A DNA stretch of 24,090 nt from Nemertoderma westbladi (taxonomy: Eukaryota; Xenacoelomorpha; Nemertodermatida; Nemertodermatidae): contig JAUCBJ010000995.1 of the NCBI GenBank assembly GCA_032718475.1, forward strand, positions 1-24,090, written 5' to 3'. The first letter of the stretch is position 1; each line of letters starts with the position of its first letter. The notes below the pieces were generated by a model. The model was not told the origin of the DNA and made no database searches. It was given only the letters and a program-made list of their open reading frames with translations. Made by a program: the position numbers and the translations under genes. This document shows, piece by piece, positions 1-10,638 of this stretch.

Positions 1-1031
1 AAACTGTATCAACTGCTAAATCAGGGCAAAATGCATCTATATTGGATATAGTGAATGCTCATACAACGCTGAGTTGCATTCTAAGTACAGCGATTGGATC
101 GGTCATTCAAAAAACCCCACAAAGAATGAATGAATGTAAAAATACATGAGTTTGTTTGAAGGTAATCCAATCCAATTAAGGCGGCCCTTCTGATGAAATG
201 ATAAATGATATGCGGGATTTAATGAATAACCAAACCAAGAACTGCACAATAAAATGGTTGTATGCGTGGTAAGGGCAGAATAATTGGCAATTGAATTCAT
301 TTTATCTATGTGAAACTGCCCATGTACAAACTTCCCAGACACCGGGAGGGTGCCGAAAATTTCAGGTCTGCCGTCATTCTAATGCCTGGAAAAGGTGAGT
401 GATCAAAATGGTAACGGAATAGCCCAAAATGCACAAAAATAACTATAAATAAATATCATTCTAGCATTTTAGAAGTTTGAGTTTGGCCGTCGGCGCAACG
501 TGAATCGCTAATTAATTGAGAGGGTTCTGAGAGGATTATTACTAAATACAGTATGTACGTGGATATTAAATGCTTAAAGATAATAATAATTTAAAACAAA
601 TTACAGTATAAGACGTTATAATAATAATAAAATAAATAATTATATGTCCACTATATGTGAGTTGTTATATGTGGTTATTTCAATTCCAACACTTTTCTGG
701 GCAGCTGGGTAGACTCTGGTAGTGGGTACCTGATCTTAGAATGCCGGTCAGCTGGTTAGTCCGCATAACTTCCATTGTTGCAGTTTCCGAGTCGATGGAT
801 GGTTGGTAGGGGTAGGCCTATTGCTATTGTTGTATTGGCAGATTGGTATGTACATCTACATCTGATAATAACAGTTGCCAGTGCCATCGGTCGTACCAAT
901 ACATAGTCTTTAATTAACATATTTAACCGTTAACAAGAGTAGAAACCGTAAATGAAGAAATTCATTTTCTTCCGTCGCTGACAGGAGCGTAGAAATGCGG
1001 TATAGTGCTGTTGTAGTTCAGTACCGGTACC
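1..1031. other. non-coding flank, no gene recognised
   Basis: I see no convincing coding region or known repeat here. Open frames are short and show no recognisable motif. A TAGGCCTA palindrome occurs near 814-821; scattered copies of the same octamer occur elsewhere in the window. The right end is the point where an open retrotransposon frame begins. Confidence 0.6.
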
Positions 1032-2339
1032 GTTAAATCTAAATCGAATATTGTTCTGCAAGATAACGGTGAGCTGATTCATGATCATACTCTAGTTAGT
1101 AATTTATTTAATAATTATTTTACTAATGTTGCCTCTAATTTAGTTAAGAAGTTACCATTATCAAGTAATAAATATAGTATAGGGTCCAAAACTCTAAATA
1201 ATTTTTATTTAGAAAAGTTACAAAATTCAGAAAAGGTATTTTTAAAACCCGTTTCTGAGGATTTCGTTTTTCAAAATCTACTTAGCCTATCAGCCTCAAA
1301 AAGTACAGGTCTAGACCTAATACCTGCCCGTTTTCTTGAGGAAGGTGCTGAAGTACTTAAATGCCTATTACTTTTATTATTAATTACTCTATCGTAGATA
1401 ATGTAGTACCAGACGAACTTAAATTTGCTAAGGTTGTTCCTCTGTATAAAAAGAATAGTAAAGTAGAACCCTGTAATTACAGACCTGTTAGTATCTTAAG
1501 TATTGTATCTAAAATTCTAGAACGTTCTGTTTTTCTACAGCTGGAAGCACATCTTAGTAGGCTAAATCTGATCTATGAACTGCAGTCCGGTTTTCGTAAA
1601 TCATATTCTACAGATTATTAACTTAACCTATTAACTTAGCCTTATTAACTTAACTGATACAATTAGATCTAATAACGCAAAGGGTTTATATACTGGTATG
1701 GTAATGTTGGACCTACAAAAGGCTTTCAATACTGTAGATCACGAAATTCTGCTTGGTAAGTTAGGCCTGATGGGTGTATGTTCTATAGACTGGTTCAAGT
1801 CCTACATGTCAGACAGAGGTCAAACTGTAGTCATTAGCAAATCGCAGTCTACTGTACAAGAGATTACCTGTGGTGTACCACAAGGTAGTATATTAGGTCC
1901 TCTGCTTTTTGTATGCTGTGTAAATGATATGATAAGTAGTATAGATCCCGATTTTAAACTCATTTTATATGCCGACGACAGTGCTCTTATTTTCTCTCAT
2001 AAAGATCCTATCCATATTTCCCAAAAGTTAAGTGCAGTACTAGAATCCTGTAATGAGTGGTTGGTTGATAATAAGCTATCCATTCACTACGGTAAGACTG
2101 AAAGTATTTTATTTGGTTCCAAAAGAAAGTTAAAGAAGTCACTAGTAATGGATATAAGATTGAAAATAAAAAGGAAGTTAAATATTTAGGCGCCACATTG
2201 GATAACTGCTTATCAGGAGAAAGTACAGTGAAAAATATTTTCTCGAAAGTTAACAGTAGGCTTAGGTTTCTATACAGAAATAAAAATAGTTTAAACACCG
2301 ACTCCCGCAAGTTACTTTGCTCTTCTTTAATACAGTCAT
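1032..2339 (+). pseudogene. truncated Jockey/CR1-group non-LTR reverse transcriptase
   Basis: This is a 5'- and 3'-truncated RT domain from a LINE. The first open stretch (about 1032-1360) reads through the RT N-terminal region (SASKSTGLDLIPARFL). A one-base loss near 1360 shifts the frame to 1361-1621, which carries YRPVSILSIVSKILE and SGFRKSYST. Around 1619-1655 a local duplication of a TTAACTTA motif introduces stops. The third stretch, 1698-2189, holds the catalytic palm: MLDLQKAFNTVDH, CGVPQGSILGPLLF and ILYADDSALIF. A second shift near 2145 is followed by the post-catalytic KYLGATLDN box and the frame stops at the 2339 junction, inside the thumb region. No endonuclease is present. The motif order and spacing are those of the Jockey/CR1 supergroup; the exact clade is not resolved. 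The copy cannot make an enzyme. Sequence after 2340 belongs to something else. Confidence 0.9.
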
Positions 2340-2699
2340 AATAAGGTCAGGTCAGGTATTCTAGGTCATTGATCAAGAAAACTTGCCGCCTCCATGCAGC
2401 ATAAAGGAGGTGCCACCTGTAGCTGCATAGATCCTCTTACTAGGGCAAATCTGGTCCTGTAACTAGGACCCCCTTCATTCAGGGATAAGGACGCCCTTGG
2501 TCCTGGATTAAGGACCCATATACTTGGCTGCAGGGGTATATGGCCTGGCCAGGCAGATGGTGATCTACCAATGGCTGATCAGGAGTATAGAGTGTTCTCA
2601 TGTCCACTCTAAGTGCACTTCACTGCAACCTGGACCTGGCGGCAGGGATACAGGGCATGACCCAGCAGATGATCTGCACAGTCAATTGTGGGTCATGAT
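2340..2699 (+). other. unassigned spacer, possibly decayed 5' part of next LINE
   Basis: This segment links two LINE fragments. It is less AT-rich than the far flanks and contains a 62-codon open stretch (2524-2712) in the same frame as the start of the following endonuclease, separated from it by one TGA at 2710-2712. It may be the damaged N-terminal endonuclease region or 5' UTR, but I cannot see the expected first endonuclease motifs (the catalytic N and E boxes), so the assignment is weak. Confidence 0.3.
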
Positions 2700-5563
2700 G
2701 TGGTCCTGGTGAGCAGATGATAGTGGCAATGGTGGAATTGGTCTATTGATGAATCCAACTGCACATGCAGCATTGGACAAAATAGACCAAATCTCTAACC
2801 GCATCATCCGTTGCCACTTCTCATGTTCTGGAAGACTGGCTAAGAAATTTCCTAAGGTGGTTCTGATTGTGTGCTACTCTCCAACTAGTGTTGCCCCTGT
2901 AGAGGAGGTGGAAAATTTTTTCATCAGAATCTACAAGCAGCTACTGATGGAGTGGATCAGCATGCATTCTTAACATTCCTGGGAGACTTTAATGCAAGTC
3001 TGTGTCAATCACCTACATCGCCCGGGGTCTATAGCAAAATTTCTACCAGAATCTACAAGCAGCTACTGATGGAGTGGATCAGCATGCATTCTTAACATTC
3101 CTGGGAGACTTTAATGCAAGTCTGCGTCAATCACCTACATCGCCCGGGGTCTATAGCAATAGTGTTAACCGAAATTCCGTCCATCTTCAGGATTTTATCT
3201 CTGGAAATAGATTGTTTTTGGCTGGAACCCAGTTCAAGAAGCGAACTGGAACGCTATGGACTCATAGTGGACCCAGTGGTCACAAGTCCCAGATAGACCA
3301 TATCCTGTTTCGTAGGAAATACAGGAGCTCTATACAAGACTGTAATGCATTTACACTACGACCCTTCTCCAGTGATCACCGCCTTATTGTGGCCAAGGCA
3401 AGACTTAGTCTGCGTGGTAGCAGAACAAGGAAATCTGCCTTGCGGCATGACTGGTCCTCTCTGTTGCAACAGCCAAGTGTGAGATCCAGCTTCACACTAC
3501 AGCTGAGCAACAGGTATGAGGTTCTTGCCTCTGAGGCGGCAGATCACTGTGAGGGCTATACTGCCTTCACAGAGGCAGTTAAATTAGCAGCTGCAGAAAC
3601 AGTTCCTGTTTACCCTCGAAACAGGAAATGGGCCCCCTGGACTGACAACAAAATTCAGAAGTGCCGAAATGACCTCTACAACAGCTCCACTACAGCAGCC
3701 AAGAATGCAGTTAAGGCTGCATCTAGGTCACTGAACAGGCAGACTCTGTTAATTTACAGGAGCTAATAAACCAACAGGTTGATGCCATCAATGATGCTGA
3801 CGACAGCAGGCAATCATCCCAGGCATGGAGATTGATCAACTTGCTTGCTGGTCGAAAAAGCCAACCAACCACCAAGGTTAAGGCTGAATCACCAGCCGAT
3901 CGCCTCAATGGTTGGAAGGCCCACTTTAAAAAGCTCCTCAATAATGACAGGGTATTGCCTGATAACTTTATAGAAGTAAAAGTGTCTGAGTCTGTACTCC
4001 CAGATATTCCCATTGGTGATATCTCCTTTGCAGAAGTGAAGGCTGCTGCAAAGAGCATTAAGACCAATCCTGCTAGTGGAGTAAATGGTGTTCCCCCTGA
4101 GGTCTTTAAAATACCTGAGTGTTTAAATCTCATCTATCCCATCATAGTAGACATGTACCGAACAACAAGAGTACCACAAGAAATGAAAACAAATAAGTTG
4201 GTGCCAGTTCCCAAGAAGGGCAACCTAACACTCTATGGTTCTTTTCGGGGAATCTCATTGATCTCGATTGCTGCAAAGCTATACAATAGAATTCTATTAA
4301 ATCGCATCAGGGATCCCATTGAGAGACTGCTCCGTGGAAATCAGAATGGGTTCCGTAAAGGTCGTGGGACCTTGGAACCCATTTTGGCACTTAGAAGGAT
4401 AATTGAAGAGTTATCAAAAAAGAAAGACAGGCATCTGGCTGTTATCTTTGTTGACTTCTTCAAGGCCTTTGATTCAGTTTCTCGCTCACGTATGTTCAGC
4501 ATACTTTCATTATATGGGATTCCTGATGAAATGATTGCAGCAATCAGATCAGTATACGATGGTTCGACAACGATGGTCTACTGTTGATGGTGACACAGAA
4601 CCATTTGAAGTGTTATGGGGCGTCCTCCAGGGAGACACACTTGCACCATTCTTGTTCATAATTGTGGTTGACTATGTTCTACGCATGTCCTTAGATCATC
4701 ATAATGATGATGGGGTAATGATAACTCCACCTACTGGCTCCAGAAGTCGAGGAAATCCTGCCAAGTACCTAACTGATCTAGACTTTGCTGATGACTTAGG
4801 AGTAATCTCAGAATCACTAGAAGGAGCCCAACGGCTCCTCAGATCATTAGAACATGCTGCTTCTAGTGTTGGTCTTTTTATTAACTCCAGAAAGACCACA
4901 ATTTTGACAGTTAACTTTGAAAGTTCTCAGCAAGTCTCTGATCGGATGAGCATAAGCTCAAAGGATGGTATGCTTGAGCATGTGGACGATTTCTGTTACC
5001 TGGGATCATGGATCCGGAAGTCAGGTGAGGACCTTCGTATACGTAAGGGAAAGGCATGGGCAGCCTTGAATAGGCTTTTCAGGATTTGGAAGTCACCGAG
5101 AATTAATCGGAAACTTAAGGTCCGATTATTTAGAGCAGCAGTAGTTCCAGTACTCCTCTATGGGAGTCCATGCTGGGTTTTAACTGCTGAGGACACCAAA
5201 TCTCTGGATGGCACATTCACAAGAATGCTACGCCTGGTTCATTGTGTCAAGTACAATGCATACATCTCCATCCAGACACTATATAACATTGGAGGTGTCT
5301 CATTGGTTCCCCCAAGCTTGACACTAGAACAAAATCACCTCCGCTTTGCAGGATATTGCTTTCGCCGTGAGGACCAGCCAGTGCATAATCTTGTACTTTG
5401 GCAGCCTCATGGAGTGAATAAGCATGGTGGACAGCCCATGACTTTCTTGAGACGCATCTTAAAGGACACTGGTCTTGAAGATGCGGATGATCTAGCAAAT
5501 GTCATGGGTGATACGAAGTTGTGGCGGCGCAATTTTGTCGACAAGCCGGCACAGCATTCTTAA
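2700..5563 (+). pseudogene. decayed LINE polyprotein: APE endonuclease plus FADD-type RT
   Basis: This is one retrotransposon ORF in at least four frames. The endonuclease part starts near 2713 (GGIGLLMNPTAHAALD, then VLIVCYSPTS). A slip at the T run near 2916 shifts frame, and a 122-bp tandem duplication shifts it again. 3074-3766 then carries FLGDFNASL, QIDHILF and the catalytic SSDHRLIV motif, followed by the linker. The RT starts in 3767-4587, with KTNPASGVNGVPPEVF, a modified FRGISLISIAAKLYNRIL box, QNGFRKGRGT and the catalytic FVDFFKAFDSV. A third shift near 4575 leads to 4535-5563, with GVLQGDTLAPFLFII, DLDFADDLGVI (FADD rather than YADD) and the C-terminal KVRLFRAAVVPVLLYG region to a stop. 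FADD and the GDTLAPFLF box fit an RTE-like or related lineage; I cannot fix the clade. Most damage is small indels, so it is of intermediate age. Confidence 0.9.
2925..3159 (+). repeat. 122-bp tandem duplication inside the endonuclease
   Basis: Positions 2925-3037 and 3047-3159 are the same 113 bases with one visible mismatch (GTCTGTGT versus GTCTGCGT) at an offset of 122. Similarity continues weakly upstream of each copy through an AAAATTT run. The offset is not divisible by three, so it breaks the reading frame. The near identity shows the duplication is much younger than the element. Confidence 0.95.
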
Positions 5564-5783
5564 AAATGCAGCTGCAATGCAGCATGCCGATACTAGTAGT
5601 AGTATTGCGATTTCAATCACATAATGTAACTAATTCTGTGCTATTATCATTTGGAACATTAACATCGAGAAACACAAACTCTGTTATTTTTCCCCAACGG
5701 CCTTCGGCCAAAAGGACACTATCTCAGCAGCCCAGCAGTAGGTGACGCGTACTAAATCTTACCCGGTCGGGATCTACGATCCC
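5564..5783 (+). other. 3' flank/UTR of the preceding LINE
   Basis: After the stop at 5561-5563 there is a moderately GC-rich stretch with a short open frame to 5745 and no recognised domain. No poly(A) or simple-repeat tail marks the 3' end clearly. At about 5784 the sequence becomes alignable with the exon-2 family, so the LINE, or a deletion next to it, cuts into that older repeat. Confidence 0.4.
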
Positions 5784-5850
5784 GTCACAATCGCTGTCAC
5801 CCCCTTTGTTGTTTATGGTACAAACGTTTCTCCAGAAGCAAGATCTCTCT
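5784..5850 (-). pseudogene. broken exon 2 of the OB-like family, copy C
   Basis: On the minus strand the sequence after an AG at about 5849-5850 reads DLASGETFVP and then a stop. It matches the start of exon 2 in copies A and B (DLSSGETFAV) with several differences, and the homology ends near 5784 where the LINE flank begins. It is a truncated, stop-containing relic. It lies about 210 bases downstream of the copy C exon 1, with the conserved intronic tRNA-like sequence between, as in copy A. Confidence 0.7.
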
Positions 5851-5989
5851 ATAAACAATAAAATTCAATAAAGTACTATATAAACCTCATACTAATTAGA
5901 ATGGCTTATTTATATTATAACTTTGTAGAGATTCAATATCACTATTTTTCTTACTACGATTTCTCGGTAGATTCTACTCATTGACTAAT

Positions 5990-6055
5990 AATAGCTCATT
6001 CGTTAAAGTGCCTAACTTAAGATGTGGAAGTTATTGGTTCGATACTGGGTCATGT
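5990..6055 (+). repeat. tRNA-like sequence in intron 1 of copy C
   Basis: The plus strand reads TAGCTCATTCGTTAAAGTG (A-box-like) and, about 30 bases on, GGTTCGATACTGGGTC (B-box-like), the order and spacing of a tRNA gene or tRNA-derived SINE head. It is antisense to the surrounding exon family. No intact cloverleaf is evident. The same sequence occurs in copies A and B, so it predates the family's expansion. Confidence 0.6.
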
Positions 6056-6119
6056 TTATTGTTTTATTGTTGAAAAAATATCATCCTGCCCTGCAAATAT
6101 AATATTTTATATTTACAAA

Positions 6120-6246
6120 GTGGTTCGATGGACGCTCTTTCTTCTTTTTTTGTGCCAATATGGACGAAAGCTGCTTCTAGGAAGCGGTTAGTTGACGTCC
6201 CTCCCCTTTCCACGACAACTCTTAGTTCATTATGAAGATTATTCAT
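6120..6246 (-). pseudogene. exon 1 of the OB-like family, copy C (decayed)
   Basis: The minus strand opens with MNNLHNELRVVVERGG and TSTNRFLEAAFVHI, clearly homologous to exon 1 of copies A and D (MNNLPTKVKSVVARGG, TSTNSFIEAVILHI). Similarity fades after the first 35 residues, and the basic stretch seen in A and D (KKKRDRKGEPPSKKFR) is replaced by unrelated sequence. Its downstream exon 2 contains a stop. It is the most diverged copy in the window. Confidence 0.75.
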
Positions 6247-6249
6247 TTT

Positions 6250-6738
6250 AATATATAATCTTAATCTTTAATCCAAATTGGTCTTACTATATTATATTAT
6301 TGATGGATCCCAAAATGGATCTACCATTAGGGCCTTTAGGTACTTAAGCGACGATTTGTGATTTATGCAATATAATGTGATATTTTTGCATTCATGTATC
6401 AACCTGGGTTTCCCTCAATGAAACAGCAGAGTATTTGTTGTCATCACAATGTTGAAATGTTTGATGAAACGAAATGATCAAAACACTTTATTTATAGTGC
6501 ATTCTAGAAATGTTGCCGAAATGTTTTGGGATTCCAGAGGCTCGTAATACATTAATTGTTGTGTTGTGAGAATATTATTTTGTATTTAAAATACTAAAAT
6601 ATAATTCAGAAATTCTACAAATTGTAATTTACGAGTACGACATAAAACCAATAAACTAAAAAACAATAATCCAAAAAACAATATCTTTTTACACACTATA
6701 TGTTTAAGTTTATCTCTAACAAAATTTTGCCATTTTAG
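6250..6738. other. upstream repeat segment of copy C, then featureless AT-rich DNA
   Basis: 6247-6300 contains the segment AATCTTAATCTTTAAT followed by an ACTATATTATATTATT motif, also found at about 14605-14650 and 16075-16125 upstream of the other copies. It is therefore part of the duplicated unit. From 6300 to 6730 nothing further is recognised. Confidence 0.5.
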
Positions 6739-6938
6739 ATTCCCTGTTCGTAATAGTTCCCAACACAGATGTCGAGATAGTTTCATCTCCGCAACCTCAA
6801 CATCCTCAGTCGGCGGAGAAGAGGGAATATTTAAGAAGTGCCTCAACGACATCCTCTGTTGTCTCGACTAGGATGGACATGGACAATGATTCGCCGTTGA
6901 AAAAACGGTTAAAGACAGAATACCTCGCATGGGCCTAG
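6739..6938 (+). CDS. candidate terminal exon (unrecognised, Ser-rich and basic end)
   Basis: A plausible splice acceptor (CCATTTTAG at 6730-6738) is followed by about 66 open codons ending at TAG 6936-6938. The peptide is Ser/Thr/Pro/Gln-rich (VEIVSSPQPQHPQSAEKREY), then acidic (MDMDNDSP), then basic (LKKRLKTEYLAWA), which looks like the disordered tail and nuclear-localisation-like end of a nuclear protein. Local GC content is higher than the flanks. I find no upstream exon in the window on this strand, so it may be an orphan exon or a chance frame. It lies on the opposite strand to the OB-like family. Confidence 0.3.
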
Positions 6939-7734
6939 GATATCATACACATAAGCACTAAGCAGACCCCAGTGTCCCGAACTGATGCTACAAAGGTCGG
7001 AGGTGATACTTGACGCAAAGAAGGAGAGCATAACGGACTATATGTCAGACGAATAATAAATAAGATTAAGGAATTGATAATTGTTGTAATGTTGATAAAA
7101 GTGATGTGGATAATTATTATATTAAAGGTAAAATATATCATCGAAGCTTTATTTTGTACATAATATCCAGCAAAATATCCTAATGCAATTTCATCTATCT
7201 GCAATATTCTTCTTTTTTTACCTCAAATAATATTCCCCCTAGTTATAAAAATGTTGTCAAAACATTTCAGTTGGTCGTTAAAACTGCCTGCGGTATTAAT
7301 TATACTTTGGAATTGAATAAAATTAATACACTAAAATAAATTAGTGAAATAACGGAATAATATGTATATTAATTATTATGTACTGAAGTTATTGTACAGT
7401 ATGTAGGCCTATCTTATAAACATAAACAAATTAAAGGAATAATTATTAATTAACAAAAAATAAGTAAGGCAAAAAATATGTGCAAATATTCACAATCTAA
7501 AATACAAAGTTAGTTATTCAATTCTTCTCACTTATTGCCGGCTTTAAGATTGTCCTTTTAAATCCTGTGCAGTGAGCCACTACTAGAAACCTTAGCGATC
7601 TGTTTCTTTTTGGTGTAGGGAAAATTTTAGGGGTCTGATGGTTAGTCAGTACAGATGTACATGTCACTCTGTTTTGTAAAAGTTTTTATAACTTTTTGTT
7701 GGGCACATCTTTTACAAAGTCGGCAATGACGTCC
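6939..7734. other. AT-rich non-coding region
   Basis: No frame with recognisable motifs is present. A TAGGCCTA palindrome lies near 7403-7410. The part from about 7550 may be the body of the tRNA-derived repeat whose head is at 7735-7800. Confidence 0.4.
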
Positions 7735-7800
7735 AGGTTAGATAGAACTGGTGACCCTCTGGTTGGAAGTCTGACGCTCTAACCATTCAGCTAACAGCTC
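7735..7800 (-). repeat. tRNA-derived sequence (pseudo-tRNA or SINE head)
   Basis: Read on the minus strand it gives GAGCTGTTAGCTGAATGG, TTAGAGCGTCAGACTTCCAA and then CAGAGGGTCACCAGTTCTAT. This is the order of a D arm with an A-box-like TAGCTGAATGG, an anticodon-loop-like CTTCCAA, and a variable region with a degraded B box (AGTTCTATC for GGTTCGAATC). Stem pairing is imperfect, so it is not a working tRNA gene. About 200 bases downstream (to about 7560) may be the SINE body. Confidence 0.6.
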
Positions 7801-7894
7801 ATGTAAAAGGTAGACCTGGAAATACTACCTGATACCTTGTGTCAGCAATTTACCTCCTCATGGCCTCCCATCGAGTAAGGCAACGATTTTGAAC

Positions 7895-8110
7895 ATTTCT
7901 TTGGCGAAGATCGCGAAATTTTGCAAATGTCGCGAGTTTTGCAAAGATTGCGAAAATCGCGAAATTTTACAAACATCGCGATCTTCGCGATATTTTGTAC
8001 ATATTTACCAATACTATAGGTGGAACTTCGCAAACGTCGCGATATTTTGTGTTTATCAATAGGGGGACCTACTATAGGTGAAGCTTCAGAAACTTCGCGA
8101 TCTTTGCGAA
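7895..8110. repeat. TCGCGA-rich degenerate repeat tract
   Basis: Seven TCGCGA palindromes start at 7911, 7930, 7957, 7976, 7985, 8037 and 8095, embedded in related phrases such as GCGAAATTTTGCAAA and CGCGATATTTTG. Two units beginning ACTATAGGTGGAACTTC (8013) and ACTATAGGTGAAGCTTC (8071) are about 58 bases apart. The rest of the region is very AT-rich, so the CpG clustering is distinctive. Confidence 0.7.
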
Positions 8111-9979
8111 TGTTCTAGAACATTTTTTAAAAAGTAAGAAAATCGATAACTAACAAATATTTTTTGAAAATGTTCTTGAATAAAATATAATAGATCTAGA
8201 GAAAAAGGTATTTTTAAATAATCGCTAATATGTTCTACAATATTTTCAAAAGGGTAGCAAAAACAATACAAAAACAATTAAAATTTTTTTTAATGTTCTG
8301 TAACTAAATGTATTCGTTCTAGAACAAATTTATTTGTAAATATAATAGCTTATATATAATAAATGAATTGGAGTTGAGCTGTTAATGCAACTGTATTTAA
8401 AGATGTAATATTATGGTTTTGTTCAGAAATAAAAAAATGAGAAAGCGCATCACCAGGGGTTCAACCAGGGTATACGTGCGTTTCAGCCTATCAGGCCTCA
8501 TTAGTAGCACTAACCAGTTCAGCCTCTTGCCCCTGACATTCACTATCCCACCTAATCCACTTCTATTGAACAGGCAGTCTTGAGTTCCATTTCTGAATAA
8601 TATTACAGCTTACATATACACTCACAAAATAGCTAGTGTAAAGTGATACTCATATCAGTCAGCATTGTTCGATGATATCCATCGTTGTAGAGAATGAAAA
8701 AGAAAATATTATCATCATCAGCCATCATTTCATCCATACTTTTAAGTTTACCAGACACTAAATAACGTTGGCAGCTTAACAGTACGTCGATACTTCTTGC
8801 TCAGTACTTAATAATGAGGATTTAATGCCGAAATAAACGATTTAAAGCACCCATTGGATATGGGATGATATGGTAAAACGCCGTCCACAATCCATTTGAG
8901 TAAAAAAGGCTGTCTAATTTCACTCTTCTTCGAGCTACCCAGAGGAAATTTACTAACAGAAAACTCAGTAATGTTTGCTTGCCACTGTTGCATTGTGTTG
9001 TGGAAATGGAATAAATAGCTTCATGCTGATGTTCCTTCCTCGTCTCACTTTCTTTAGCTGATTTTAGCATGGTGTTTTAAGAATACCAAATTTCGAATGG
9101 TGGATTCTCTCAAGGTGGTGGTAGAGATTACCATTCCCAAATGACTTTTCAAGCCACCAAATTTCCCCCCTAGAAAATGGTGCACTACCAGCATGACATC
9201 ACACTTACAATAGGCCTTTGATGCATCCGCACTTTTATCGAAGTACAACCAAAGTTGTGATCCTGAGATAAAATCGGTGGGACCTATAGGTTAAGAAGAG
9301 TCATTACTTGACCTGGTCTAGTCATAGTATGGCCGTCATCTTCATCTACAACTACCCGCGGTACAACTGGAACTGACGATGTTGGTATTTCGGCAACAAA
9401 CCCATTGATAGTGGTCTTTCCCTGTCCTAGTCATTCGTTGCATCACAATGATAATAATTAATTGCAGAATTGGAAGGATATGCATGCATACGGCTGTTGA
9501 TTGCGAATATTTGAATATAAGTAGGTATGCCTGTACTGTTACTGGAATACCAAACTGACTAATTTTCTTACAGACATTACTGGTACCTTGTGACTTTTTT
9601 GACGGGTCCGGTTCCGGGTCCGGATCACTCAAACCCAGCTTGGTTAAGCAGTCGAATACTAAGGGCCATTACTCAATTTGCAGTCTGCACTCTGCAGGCT
9701 GTATATAGAAGGGCATGAAGTGAGGAGCCTATTGCTTTTAAATATAATTTGTTGGACTGAATACATAAATAGGTTAATTACAACTGGCAGACTGGTGATT
9801 AGCATTCTTTGTTGAATTATATTAATTTAATTAAGAACTTATTTTGATATTATGTTACTACTGTAAAATAGTGCTACACTATCTACTAACTGACTGATGA
9901 TGTATGGTATGGCATGGGTGATAACGCAACCACTACTGTACTGTTACCACAGTAACTTAACTGTAGTATGATAACCACA
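8111..9979. other. AT-rich non-coding region
   Basis: I see no convincing gene. 8440-8600 is a slightly more GC-rich island of unknown nature with a fragment (GTTTCAGCCTATCAGGCCTC) that may be an interspersed repeat. 9600-9630 has a short repeated GGGTCCGG motif. Minus-strand open frames here (60-96 codons) have no recognisable domain. Confidence 0.4.
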
Positions 9980-10115
9980 GTACCATAAACGCCGTAGTAC
10001 CTTACTATAATACCGTAATAATACATTTCAAAGTTATTAATTAATTGTATTATTGATCTTATCACGTCTGTCTGTCTTTTTGTTGTACCATAAACGCCGT
10101 AGTACCTTACTATAA
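9980..10115 (+). repeat. 31-bp direct repeat
   Basis: The 31 bases at 9980-10010 recur perfectly at 10085-10115 (both begin GTACCATAAACGCCGTAGTA). The 74 bases between them are unrelated to the repeat. The flanks give no clear transposon termini. Confidence 0.9.
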
Positions 10116-10638
10116 ATCTTAACTTACCTTTACTACTTTCGAGATATGTTTTTTTGCTGAGAACCTGGTATTTATTTACCTGGTTGTATGTATATGGGAA
10201 CTTGGTTGTATGTTTATGTATTATGTATATAGTTTTGACAAGTAGATAAAGAATAAGTAATGAATGCGACAGTTTTCTTTGTTTTACTGGTTATTTGAAA
10301 TTTGGTTAGGTGGTTGCTAAAACATTATTGATGCATTAATGGGAAATTCCCACTTTTTTCACTGCATGCCAGTGAAGTAATTTGAACCCCCTATTCACTG
10401 AATGCAGTGAAAGGCTCTTTGCCTTGAAGATGCTCATGTAATGAAGAAACTACATTGAAAGCAGGTGCTACGTCAGGTGTATAATGCATTATTACATGTC
10501 ACAGTAAAGAAGTAGTTATAATAACCATATCTTAATAATGCTGACAATTCTATTACATATTGGCATGATTCCTGACAATTCTATTACAGTCACAGTCGAA
10601 TTATATTATTAATTGTGTCCCTTCAGTTTAGTCTAAAA
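10116..10638. other. non-coding, short local duplications only
   Basis: Small repeats are present, such as TGACAATTCTATTACA twice (about 10541 and 10573) and two CTTGGTTGTATGT-like phrases near 10180-10215. No gene is recognised. Confidence 0.4.

Noticed and set aside
814-821. TAGGCCTA palindromes as regulatory sites
   Set aside because: The word is scattered (near 814, 7403 and 11505) with no link to genes; it looks like a genome-wide word bias.
2524-2712. Small protein gene of 62 residues
   Set aside because: No motif is recognised, and it lies in frame with the damaged endonuclease just beyond; more likely LINE debris.
7735-7800. Functional tRNA gene
   Set aside because: The B box is degraded and the anticodon stem does not pair properly. 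It is a tRNA-derived repeat or pseudogene.
8440-8600. tRNA- or 5S-derived SINE
   Set aside because: It has A/B-box-like words but their spacing and pairing are unconvincing, and no tail or edges could be seen.
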